Shown here: positions 14,195-21,053 of the stretch, one piece after another | How the letters are laid out: the number at the start of each line of letters is the position of its first letter | Numbering within the stretch: the stretch's first letter is position 1 | NCBI GenBank assembly: GCA_900767495.1 | Contig: CAAFZH010000035.1 | Coordinates: forward strand, 1-29,006 | Length of the DNA: 29,006 bases | From: Clostridia bacterium | Lineage (GTDB): Bacteria; Bacillota; Clostridia; Christensenellales; Borkfalkiaceae | Direction: 5' to 3' | Program-made: the position numbers and the translations under genes | The notes under the pieces: model-generated | The model's input: only the letters and a program-made list of their open reading frames with translations | Told to the model about the DNA's origin: nothing | Databases searched by the model: none

Positions 14195-15334
14195 ATGAAG
14201 AGGTTGCTTTTCTTCGGCGGCACTTTTGACCCGCCCCACGTAGAACACGAAAATATGCTTAAAGCGGCTGTGGAGGAGTTTTCGCCCGATAAAACCGTGG
14301 TAATGCCAACGTTTATTCCTCCGCATAAGCAAATGCTGTATTGTGCGCCGCCAAAGTACAGGCTCGAAATGGCAAAAATCGCTTTCGGAAAAATTCCAAC
14401 GGTAACCGTCGACGATTTCGAGATAAAAGCGGAGGGTAAGAGTTATTCGTATATCACGCTCGGCGCGCTTAAAGCAAAATACGCCGATTACGAAATTCTG
14501 TTTTTAATGGGCACGGATATGCTTTCGAGTTTTTCGTCGTGGAAAAATCCCGAAGAAATTTTAAGGCTTTGCACTCCGCTGTTATGCGTTCGTTCGGGCG
14601 AGGGGGAAACCGCACAAAAGACCGTTTCCGATTTTTACGGTAAGTTTGCTGTAAAACCGTTCGTGCTTTCTTACGAGGGCAAAGAGGTATCGAGTACGGA
14701 ATATAAAATTTATAAAATGCTAGGTTTGCCCGTTTGCGGCGAGGTGAACGAAAAAGTCGAAAAGTATATAGACGATAAAAATTTATACCTCGGCGACGAA
14801 AAGTTTGAATTTATCCGCGAAAATTTAAAACCCGAGCGGATAAAACATACTGCGGGCGTAGTGCTTTATGCGCTGAAAAAATGCGGTTATTACGGACTTG
14901 ATAAAACCAAGGTTTTAACCGCCGCGCTATTGCACGATTGCGCCAAGTATAAATCGGCGAAAGATTTTCCCGACTTTACTATGCCCGAGGGCGTTCCCGC
15001 TCCCGTGGAGCATCAATATCTGGGCGCGTATATAGCCGAAAAAATTCTCGGTGTAACCGACGAGGAGGTTTTAAACGCTATCCGCTATCATACGAGCGGC
15101 AGACCGAATATGAGTAACCTCGAAAAACTCGTTTTCACCGCCGATATGCTTGAAAAAGGCAGAACTTACGACGGCGCTCAAGAGTTGCGAGCCGCCGCGG
15201 ATAAGGATTTTGAAACGGGTTTTAAACTCGCGCTCGTGCGGTCTTACGATTTTGTAAAAGTTTCGGGTAAACCTATTTACGGTTTAACGAAAAAAGCAAT
15301 AAATTATTATTTAGGAGATAACTATGAATTCTGA
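14195..15334 (+). CDS. nadD: NadD-YqeK fusion: nicotinate-nucleotide adenylyltransferase + HD-type Np4A hydrolase
   Basis: 379-aa two-domain protein. Residues 1-190: NadD, which joins ATP and nicotinate mononucleotide in NAD synthesis (GGTFDPPHVEH at 8-18, FLMGTDML at 103-110, VSSTEYK at 165-171). Residues about 205-375: YqeK HD domain, a symmetrical Ap4A-type hydrolase, with His218, His247-Asp248 (LLHDCAKY), His273 (EHQYLG), His299 (RYHTSG) and Asp317 (FTADML). In Bacillus these are adjacent separate genes; here they are one frame. The NadD motifs vary from the textbook HxGH and ISSTxIR (HVEH, VSSTEYK). The last codons overlap rsfS by 11 nt. The start lacks a ribosome site and sits 6 nt from a -10 box. 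Confidence 0.93.
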   Translation: MKRLLFFGGTFDPPHVEHENMLKAAVEEFSPDKTVVMPTFIPPHKQMLYCAPPKYRLEMAKIAFGKIPTVTVDDFEIKAEGKSYSYITLGALKAKYADYEILFLMGTDMLSSFSSWKNPEEILRLCTPLLCVRSGEGETAQKTVSDFYGKFAVKPFVLSYEGKEVSSTEYKIYKMLGLPVCGEVNEKVEKYIDDKNLYLGDEKFEFIRENLKPERIKHTAGVVLYALKKCGYYGLDKTKVLTAALLHDCAKYKSAKDFPDFTMPEGVPAPVEHQYLGAYIAEKILGVTDEEVLNAIRYHTSGRPNMSNLEKLVFTADMLEKGRTYDGAQELRAAADKDFETGFKLALVRSYDFVKVSGKPIYGLTKKAINYYLGDNYEF

Positions 15335-15671
15335 AACCAAAGCGAAAATTATTTGCGACGAACTTATTGCCAAAAAGGCTTTTGACGTTTTAAAAATAGA
15401 CGTAAAAGACAAAACTTCGCTTGCCGATTATTTTATTATCGCAAGCGGAAAGTCCACCACGCAGGTCGGCTCGCTTACCGAGTACGCTATGGAGGCGGTA
15501 GAAAAAGCGGGCGGCGAGGTATTGCGTAAGGAAGGTTTAGACGATTGTCGTTGGGCGGTAGTCGACTTCGGCGACGTGATTTTGCACGTATTCAACGACG
15601 AAACGCGTTTATTTTATCATCTCGAAAGGTTATGGGAGAGCGGCGACAACGTAGAAAAAATCGACGGCTGA
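15324..15671 (+). CDS. rsfS: Ribosomal silencing factor RsfS
   Basis: 115-aa RsfS/Iojap-family protein, which binds ribosomal protein uL14 and blocks subunit joining during starvation. Signatures: DKTSLADYFIIASG, EGLDDCRWAVVDFGDVILHVF and FYHLERLW. The ATG at 15324 lies inside the nadD-yqeK gene, preceded by ggag, so translation is coupled. The nadD-yqeK-rsfS order is the common Firmicutes arrangement. A long hairpin lies 18 nt after the stop. Confidence 0.96.
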   Translation: MNSETKAKIICDELIAKKAFDVLKIDVKDKTSLADYFIIASGKSTTQVGSLTEYAMEAVEKAGGEVLRKEGLDDCRWAVVDFGDVILHVFNDETRLFYHLERLWESGDNVEKIDG

Positions 15672-15689
15672 TTATTCGCTCATAACACA

Positions 15690-15722
15690 GTCTTTGCTTT
15701 CCCCGAAGGAGAAAGCAAAGAC
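15690..15722 (+). terminator. Long hairpin after rsfS
   Basis: GTCTTTGCTTTC...GAAAGCAAAGAC with a CCCC-GAA-GGA apex (UUCG-type loop on the minus strand), about 14 bp of stem. The following ggtttattgtgtttg is moderately T-rich. Its apex resembles module C of the dispersed repeats, so it may be a domesticated repeat serving as terminator. Confidence 0.6.
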
Positions 15723-15743
15723 GGTTTATTGTGTTTGTCGATA

Positions 15744-15782
15744 GTTCGGCGGGATATTTCGCTAACGCTCAATATGACGTAC
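15744..15782 (+). repeat. Dispersed repeat module B, third copy
   Basis: GGGATATTTCGCT, then aacgctcaatatgacgtac: close to the copies at 7095 and 13111, with the same inverted ATATT/AATAT arms. Confidence 0.85.
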
Positions 15783-15789
15783 TTTTTAT

Positions 15790-15911
15790 TTGTCATTGCG
15801 AGGAAGTGAAACGACGAAGCAATCTCCCGGGAGGGTGGAGGTCTACGGAGTATATGTTCCGCACTTTTTCGGTGGGATTGCCGCGGTCGCTATGCTCCCT
15901 CGCAATGACAA
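15790..15911. repeat. 122-bp MITE-like element with 14-bp perfect terminal inverted repeats
   Basis: Left end TTGTCATTGCGAGG (15790-15803); right end CCTCGCAATGACAA (15898-15911), exact reverse complements. Inside are a left A half-copy running into CTCCCGGGAGGGTGG and, on the opposite strand, an A-linker unit matching 13042-13096 (CGACCGCGGCAATCCCACCG). No ORF. It looks like two A modules joined head to head. No clear target-site duplication is visible by eye. Confidence 0.75.
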
Positions 15912-15964
15912 CGAAAAAAGGGATTGCTGCGTTTGTGGGTTGCAATAACAATAAAATATAAAAT

Positions 15965-15999
15965 AGGCTGCGGCAAGGGGGTTACCCTTGCCGCAGCCT
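15965..15999. terminator. Strong bidirectional intrinsic terminator
   Basis: AGGCTGCGGCAAGGG (15965-15979), loop GGTTA, CCCTTGCCGCAGCCT (15985-15999): perfect 15-bp stem. Reading leftward after pqqD it is followed by attttatattttatt; reading rightward by gatttttg. Best read as the end of the pqqD-like transcript. Confidence 0.85.
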
Positions 16000-16024
16000 G
16001 ATTTTTGACTTTAAAATTTTAAAA

Positions 16025-16291
16025 TCAATCTTCTAATACGTCAATTTCTTTGAGTTTTGCTATAAAGTCGTTTACGTCTTTTTCGACGGTGGCGCGATCG
16101 ACTTCGTATTCGGCGAGAATTTTATCGACTATCTCTTCCTCGGTGGTCTTGTTTTTCAAAAGTCCGAATATGGTAACGCCCATATCGTTTAAAGTAAGCA
16201 TTCCTTTAAAGTGTTTTGCCGAATCGCCCGTTGCAACGGCGTACTTTTTACCGCCGACTTCGCGTATCACGAATCCGTTTCTGATTTTCAT
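16025..16291 (-). CDS. Orphan PqqD-family (RRE-fold) protein
   Basis: 88-aa PqqD-like protein. The start IRNGFVIREVGGKKYAVATG, the core LTLNDMGVTIFGLL and the C-terminal KDVNDFIAKLKEIDVLED are typical of the family, whose fold (RiPP recognition element) binds leader peptides for radical SAM and other RiPP enzymes. No RiPP radical SAM gene is adjacent, so it is an orphan, as is common in Clostridia. The ATG at 16291 is chosen over an upstream in-frame start because a strong aaaggagag ribosome site lies 7 nt before it and the family N-terminus begins there. It has its own consensus-like promoter and a strong terminator, so it is monocistronic. Confidence 0.86.
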   Translation of the reverse strand: MKIRNGFVIREVGGKKYAVATGDSAKHFKGMLTLNDMGVTIFGLLKNKTTEEEIVDKILAEYEVDRATVEKDVNDFIAKLKEIDVLED

Positions 16292-16330
16292 AAATTTTCT
16301 CTCCTTTATCCTACAATTGGCTCTGCGAAT

Positions 16331-16359
16331 AGTATACACCGTTTTCGCTTATTTTGCAA
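16331..16359 (-). promoter_or_regulatory. Sigma-A promoter of the PqqD-like gene
   Basis: Minus strand TTGCAA (16359-16354), 17-nt spacer, TATACT (16336-16331). Starts transcription about 33 nt upstream of the ATG at 16291. It lies directly after the stop of the 54-aa ORF, separating the pqqD-like gene from the mnmG transcript. Confidence 0.8.
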
Positions 16360-16365
16360 ACGATT

Positions 16366-16530
16366 TTACCAGTCTTGTCTGTCGCTTATTTTAATATCGT
16401 CGTAATACTCGAAGTATTTGCGTTTAAAATCGTCTTGCGATTGTTTTTTTACCGTTTTTATAGGCTTTTTTTCTGCGGGTTTAACTTCTTTGCTCGTTTT
16501 GTCTTTTATAATTTCTTTTTCGTCGTTCAT
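16366..16530 (-). CDS. 54-aa charged protein coupled to mnmG
   Basis: Small gene not recognised. It starts MNDEKEIIKDKTSKE and ends KISDRQDW, with a Lys/Glu-rich, probably disordered first half and an aromatic-acidic YFEYYDDIK segment. Its ATG overlaps the mnmG stop in the ATGA form, which argues strongly for translation. It has no signal peptide, membrane segment or Cys. Codon use (GAC, AAA, GCA, TTT) matches its neighbours. Function unknown; it is a plausible small regulator or folding partner translated with MnmG. Confidence 0.65.
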   Translation of the reverse strand: MNDEKEIIKDKTSKEVKPAEKKPIKTVKKQSQDDFKRKYFEYYDDIKISDRQDW

Positions 16531-18383
16531 TTTTTCAAATACACCATAAGTACGGCAATATCGGCGGGATTTACGCCCGATATGCGCGATGCCTGACCTA
16601 AATTTTCGGGGCGGATTTTATCGAGTTTTTCCTGCGCCTCGGCACGTAAGCCTTTAACGGCGTAATAATCGATATTTTCGGGCAGGGGCTTTTCGTCGAG
16701 TTTTTTGCCGCGTTCTATCTGTTCAAGTCCTTTTTTAAGATAGCCTTCGTATCTCGCGTCGGTTTCGGCGCGTTCGAGAATATCGTAAGGATAGTCGGCG
16801 TACAACCCGAAATATTCGCAAATATCGGCAAGCGGAATATTACGCTTAATCATATCTCTTACGGAAATTCCGCCGGATAACTCGCCTCCGCCGTGCGTGC
16901 GGACGAATTCGGCGGCTTTTGCGGGCGGTATATTTACCGAAATTTCCTTTTCGAGCCGTTCGATTGCCGCTTTGCGTTCGAGATATTTTGCCCAGCGCTC
17001 GTCGGAAACGAGTCCTATTTCTCTGCCGACAGGCGTTAAGCGGCTGTCGGCGTTGTCCTGCCGCAAAAATATTCTGTATTCCGCGCGCGAAGTCATCATT
17101 CGGTAAGGTTCGTTCGTGCCTTTGGTAACCAAATCGTCTATAAGCACGCCTATATACGCCTGGTCGCGGGTTAAAACGAGCGGCGACTTGTCGCCAAGAT
17201 ACCTCACGGCGTTTATGCCCGCAATCAGACCTTGCGCCGCAGCCTCCTCGTAACCGCTCGTACCGTTTATTTGTCCCGCGGTGAAAATTCCGCGTACCTT
17301 TTTAAATTCGAGCGACGGTTTTAAGTCTAAACTATCAATGCAATCGTATTCTATAGCGTAGGCGTACCGAGTGAAAACGCAGTTTTCAAGTCCCGCGATA
17401 GAGCGGTACATTTCGCGTTGAACGTCGTGCGGCATAGAGGTGGACATGCCCTGAACGTACACTTCGTTGGTGTCGCGCCCCTCGGGTTCGATAAAAATCT
17501 GGTGGCGTTCCTTGTCCTTAAAGCGCACTACTTTGGTTTCTATCGAGGGGCAATATCTCGGACCGGTACTTAATATGCTGCCGTTGTAGAGGGGCGAGCG
17601 GTCGAGATTGTTTAAAATAATCTCGTGCGTTTTGGCGTTGGTGTAGGTTATATAGCAAGGTTCTTGCTTTTGGGGAACGCCGTCCGTCATAAACGAAAAG
17701 GGGTAAACGTTTGTTTCGCCGTTCTGAATTTCCATTTTGGAAAAATCCACCGAGCGGCGATCGAGCCTTGCGGGCGTACCCGTTTTAAATCGTCTTATAG
17801 AAAAGCCTAAATCGGCAAGCGAGCGCGTCAGTTCGTTTGCGGGAGCAAAGCCCGAAGGACCGCGGAAGGCTTCCCATTCGCCCGCTATAACGCGGCTTTT
17901 AAGATAAACGCCCGTTGCCAGGATTACGGCGTTGCAAGGTAAAACGGAACCGTAAGAAGTTTTAACCCCCGTAACTTTGCCGTTTTGGGTAAGAATTTCC
18001 GTTGCCTCGCACTGAATAACGGTGAGGTTGGGGGTGTTTTCAAGCGTTTTTTTCATCAGCGTATGGTAAATATACTTATCCGACTGCGAGCGGAGCGATT
18101 GTACCGCCGCGCCCTTACCGCGGTTAAGCATTTTTATTTGCATGGTCGCTTTGTCCGCGTTTATACCCATTTCGCCGCCGAGCGCGTCGAGTTCGCGGAC
18201 GAGATGTCCCTTTGCCGTGCCGCCGATAGACGGGTTGCACGCCATAAACGCGATATTTTCCAAATCGACGGAGATTACCGCGGTTTTTTTACCTAATCTT
18301 GCCGCCGCGAGCGCCGCCTCGCAACCGGCGTGTCCCGCGCCTACGACTACCACGTCGAATTGATTTTCAATAAATTCTTTCAT
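16527..18383 (-). CDS. mnmG: tRNA uridine-5-carboxymethylaminomethyl modification enzyme MnmG (GidA)
   Basis: 618-aa FAD-dependent enzyme that, with MnmE, installs the cmnm5 group on wobble uridine of certain tRNAs. The FAD-binding motif VVVGAGHAGCEAA is at residues 12-24. Family signatures include ACNPSIGGTAKGHLVRE, RFKTGTPARLDRRS, GQINGTSGYEEAAAQG and MTSRAEYR. Full-length for the family. The ATG follows a modest aagg site. It lies 52 nt downstream of dnaA on the same strand; mnmE is not in the window. The stop overlaps the ATG of a 54-aa gene. Confidence 0.97.
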   Translation of the reverse strand: MKEFIENQFDVVVVGAGHAGCEAALAAARLGKKTAVISVDLENIAFMACNPSIGGTAKGHLVRELDALGGEMGINADKATMQIKMLNRGKGAAVQSLRSQSDKYIYHTLMKKTLENTPNLTVIQCEATEILTQNGKVTGVKTSYGSVLPCNAVILATGVYLKSRVIAGEWEAFRGPSGFAPANELTRSLADLGFSIRRFKTGTPARLDRRSVDFSKMEIQNGETNVYPFSFMTDGVPQKQEPCYITYTNAKTHEIILNNLDRSPLYNGSILSTGPRYCPSIETKVVRFKDKERHQIFIEPEGRDTNEVYVQGMSTSMPHDVQREMYRSIAGLENCVFTRYAYAIEYDCIDSLDLKPSLEFKKVRGIFTAGQINGTSGYEEAAAQGLIAGINAVRYLGDKSPLVLTRDQAYIGVLIDDLVTKGTNEPYRMMTSRAEYRIFLRQDNADSRLTPVGREIGLVSDERWAKYLERKAAIERLEKEISVNIPPAKAAEFVRTHGGGELSGGISVRDMIKRNIPLADICEYFGLYADYPYDILERAETDARYEGYLKKGLEQIERGKKLDEKPLPENIDYYAVKGLRAEAQEKLDKIRPENLGQASRISGVNPADIAVLMVYLKK

Positions 18384-18402
18384 ATAACGCCTTGAATGCC
18401 TT

Positions 18403-18426
18403 GCGCCGCCCGCGAGCGGGCGGCGC
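18403..18426. other. Perfect GC-rich palindrome between dnaA and mnmG
   Basis: GCGCCGCCCGC (18403-18413), GA, GCGGGCGGCGC (18416-18426): an 11-bp perfect stem 9 nt after the dnaA stop and 19 nt before the mnmG start. Neither side has a T tract, so it is not a standard terminator. It may be a processing or attenuation hairpin, or a stability element for the dnaA 3' end. Confidence 0.7.
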
Positions 18427-18435
18427 GTCTGTTTG

Positions 18436-19785
18436 TCATTTTTTAAGTATAAGATTTTTTACGTCGTTTACCGTGGTTGCGGTTTTTGTGCTGACTTTTA
18501 TGAGTTCGGCTATTTTGTCGCGCGCGTGGATAACCGTAGTGTGGTCGCGCCCGCCGATTGCCTGACCTATCGAAACGAGGGGAATTGATAGCAAGTCGGT
18601 CATAAGATAAGCGCAAATTTGTCGCGGTTCGACGACCTCTTTATTCTTCTTTTTGCCCGTAAGGTCGGCTCTAGAAATTTTAAAGTAGGAGCAAACGGCG
18701 TCTATTATGGAATCCGTTGTGATAATCTCCTCTTTTTTTTCCGAAGTAACGCATTCTGCCAAAGCCTCTTTCGCGAGTTCCAGATTAAGCGGTTTTTCGT
18801 GCAGCATAGAGGCGAAAATAACCTTGTTGAGCATACCTTCGAGCGACCTTACGTCGTTGTCGGAATTTTCCGCAAGGTAAAGCGCGACGTCAAGACCTAA
18901 AATAAACTTTCTTGCCTCGGCTTTTTTTTGCAGAATGGCTATTTTCGTTTCGGTATCGGGCGGCAAAACCTGCGCCATAAGACCGCACTCGAAACGCGTA
19001 ACCAGCCTTTCGGATAATAGTTCAATCTTTTTGGGGTGGCAGTCCGCCGAAAGTATAATTTGTTTGTTTTGCCCGTATAAAGCGTTGAAGGTATGGAAAA
19101 ACTCTTCCTGCGTGGTTTGCTTTTTAGCCAAAAACTGTACGTCGTCTATAATAAGCACGTCAACGTTACGATATTTGTTTCTGAAATCTACTCCGTCGTC
19201 GGAATACGCTTTACCCGTGCGGATATTTGAAATAAGGTCGCTGGTAAACTTTTCGCAAGTGGCGTACAAAACGTTCATAAGCGGGTTGTTACTGCGAATA
19301 TAGTTGGCTATTGCGTGCATTATGTGCGTTTTACCGAGTCCCGCTCCGCCGTAAATAAACAGCGGATTGTAAGACGAGGCGGGGTTTTCGGCAACGGCTT
19401 TTGCCGCCGCGTACAAATAACGGTTGCTGTCGCCCACCACGAAAGTATCGAAAGTGTACTTAGGATTTAAAGGAGTACTCTCGATTTCGTCGGTTTTCGC
19501 ACTTGCAAAACCTTTTTTGACTATATAATCTTCCTTATCGTTGCCAACGTATAATTCGACGTCCGTAATGCCTGTGTTCGCCGCTTTGAACGCGTCGCGG
19601 ATTTTGCCTAAAAAACGTTGCGCTACTTCCGATGCGAACAATTCCGACGGGGTTACGAGTATAAGTTTTCTGCCGACTAAATCTACGGGTTTAAGTTGAG
19701 TTATAAACGTAGAATACGATATCGGATGTATGGTTTTTTGCAATTCTTCAAGTGTTTGTTGCCAAAGTATTTCGTAGCCTTCCAT
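18436..19785 (-). CDS. dnaA: Chromosomal replication initiator DnaA
   Basis: 449-aa AAA+ initiator that binds DnaA boxes and unwinds the origin. Domain I about 1-80 (EILWQQTLEEL); short domain II to about 105; domain III with the PKYTFDTFVVGDSNR entry, Walker A GGAGLGKTH, Walker B VLIIDDVQFL and RLVTRFECGL; domain IV with the DNA-binding signature GGRDHTTVIHARDKI. The ATG at 19785 is chosen because aaagga precedes it and MEGYEILWQQ is the family N-terminus; an in-frame start 13 codons upstream has no support. It is divergent from recF; dnaN, which normally lies between them in Firmicutes, is absent here. Confidence 0.97.
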   Translation of the reverse strand: MEGYEILWQQTLEELQKTIHPISYSTFITQLKPVDLVGRKLILVTPSELFASEVAQRFLGKIRDAFKAANTGITDVELYVGNDKEDYIVKKGFASAKTDEIESTPLNPKYTFDTFVVGDSNRYLYAAAKAVAENPASSYNPLFIYGGAGLGKTHIMHAIANYIRSNNPLMNVLYATCEKFTSDLISNIRTGKAYSDDGVDFRNKYRNVDVLIIDDVQFLAKKQTTQEEFFHTFNALYGQNKQIILSADCHPKKIELLSERLVTRFECGLMAQVLPPDTETKIAILQKKAEARKFILGLDVALYLAENSDNDVRSLEGMLNKVIFASMLHEKPLNLELAKEALAECVTSEKKEEIITTDSIIDAVCSYFKISRADLTGKKKNKEVVEPRQICAYLMTDLLSIPLVSIGQAIGGRDHTTVIHARDKIAELIKVSTKTATTVNDVKNLILKK

Positions 19786-19838
19786 TGCCGTTCCTTTCGC
19801 TTTGCGCGCGCCGCATACGGGCAACCGCGCGAAAACGC

Positions 19839-19867
19839 TTTACTATTTTTTCGGTATGCGATATAAT
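19839..19867 (+). promoter_or_regulatory. Candidate recF promoter
   Basis: TTTACT (19839-19844), 17-nt spacer, TATAAT (19862-19867). It would give an 86-nt leader to the recF ATG at 19960. Its -10 overlaps the -10 of the opposite dnaA promoter. Confidence 0.5.
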
Positions 19868-19891
19868 ATATAAGTGCATATAACAGTACAA
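19863..19891 (-). promoter_or_regulatory. Candidate dnaA promoter within the tandem repeat
   Basis: Minus strand TTGTAC (19891-19886), 17-nt spacer, TATTAT (19868-19863), giving a 5' leader of roughly 70 nt. The second repeat copy offers TTGTAC (19917-19912) with TATTAT at a poorer 15-nt spacing. Confidence 0.55.
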
Positions 19892-19919
19892 TAATATAAG
19901 TGCATATAATAGTACAATA
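19868..19919. repeat. 26-bp tandem direct repeat in the dnaA-recF gap
   Basis: Two adjacent copies, 19868-19893 and 19894-19919, identical except one base (C at 19884, T at 19910). Each carries ATATAAGTGCATATAA and AGTACAATA. This is the most structured part of the 174-nt gap. No consensus DnaA box (TTATCCACA or one mismatch) is seen in it; TTATATGCA on the minus strand is three mismatches away. The unit may hold repeated regulator sites or origin iterons. Confidence 0.9.
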
Positions 19920-19959
19920 TTTCACGAAAAAAATCAAGTAAAAAACGGCGGACTTAAAG

Positions 19960-21051
19960 ATGCTTGTCAAAAAACTTCAACTCGCGGACTTTCGAAATTA
20001 CGAAAACGAAGTTTTCGAGTACGACGACGGAATAAATATCGTAAGCGGCGGCAACGCGCAGGGCAAGACCAATTCCGCCGAGGCGATTTTTTATTTGTGC
20101 GCGGGGTATTCGCCGCGCGCCGCCAAAGATAAGCAGGTTATAAGGTACGGCGCGGAAAAAGCGAGCGTTACCGGCGTGGCGACTTCCGTTTACGGCGACG
20201 TAAAGGTGAGCATTGATTTTTTTAAAGACAACGCTAAAGACGTAAGGGTGAACGACGTAAAAATTTCAAAAATAGGCGAACTTTTAGGCAATATAAAGTC
20301 GGTGTTTTTCAATCCGTCGCAACTGCGGCTTATACAGGACGCTCCCGAGGACAGGCGGCGTTTTTTAGATGTTTCGCTTTCGCAGATAAGCCGCGCTTAT
20401 TTTTACGCCCTGCAACGCTATAAAAAAATTTTATCGCAACGCAACGCGCTTTTAAAAGACGAAAACCGCGCGCTCGTTTTAGATACTTTGCCTATATGGG
20501 ACGAGAGTTTAACTACTGCCGGGGCAAAAGTTATATCTGAAAGAAACGCGTTTATAGCGCGATTATCGCCGCTTTGCGAGCAAGCGTATTCTGCAATTTC
20601 GGGCGGAAAAGAACGTATTGAGGTGGAGGGCGAACAAAAATTTTTTGGCTCGGAAGCAGAGATTAAAGAGCAGTTTACTTCCGCTCTTGCGTTGCGCGCC
20701 GAAAGGGATATAGACCTCGGGTACACTTCGGTAGGTCCGCACCGCGACGATTTGAAAATCAAGGTGGACGGCACGGAAGTGAAAACTTACGGCTCGCAAG
20801 GTCAGCAACGCACCGCCGCGCTTGCGCTGAAACTTGCCGAAACCGAAATTTTCAAAGAGAAATTCGGCGAATATCCCGTGCTTATTTTAGACGACGCTAT
20901 GAGCGAACTCGACCGTCCGCGCCGTTTAAGACTTATAGATATGGTAAAAAATTTTCAAACGATAATCACTTGTACCGAACCGGATTGTATACCCGATTAT
21001 CAGAGGTATAAAAATATATGCGTTTCGGGCGGCAAGATTATAAAGGAGTAA
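19960..21051 (+). CDS. recF: DNA replication/repair protein RecF
   Basis: 363-aa SMC-like ATPase that helps load RecA at gapped DNA. Walker A GGNAQGKTN (about residues 30-38), the LQLADFRNYE N-terminus typical of RecF, the FNPSQLRLIQDAPEDRRRFLD block, ABC signature YGSQGQQRT, and Walker B VLILDDAMSELD. Full-length. The ATG has no strong ribosome site. mrp follows 2 nt after the stop. In most Firmicutes recF is co-directional with dnaA and dnaN; here it faces away from dnaA. Confidence 0.96.
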   Translation: MLVKKLQLADFRNYENEVFEYDDGINIVSGGNAQGKTNSAEAIFYLCAGYSPRAAKDKQVIRYGAEKASVTGVATSVYGDVKVSIDFFKDNAKDVRVNDVKISKIGELLGNIKSVFFNPSQLRLIQDAPEDRRRFLDVSLSQISRAYFYALQRYKKILSQRNALLKDENRALVLDTLPIWDESLTTAGAKVISERNAFIARLSPLCEQAYSAISGGKERIEVEGEQKFFGSEAEIKEQFTSALALRAERDIDLGYTSVGPHRDDLKIKVDGTEVKTYGSQGQQRTAALALKLAETEIFKEKFGEYPVLILDDAMSELDRPRRLRLIDMVKNFQTIITCTEPDCIPDYQRYKNICVSGGKIIKE

Positions 21052-21053
21052 AC

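Noticed and set aside
15731..15961. 76-codon plus-strand frame across repeat block 3
   Set aside because: Entirely within module B and the inverted-repeat element; no ribosome site and no protein-like motif.
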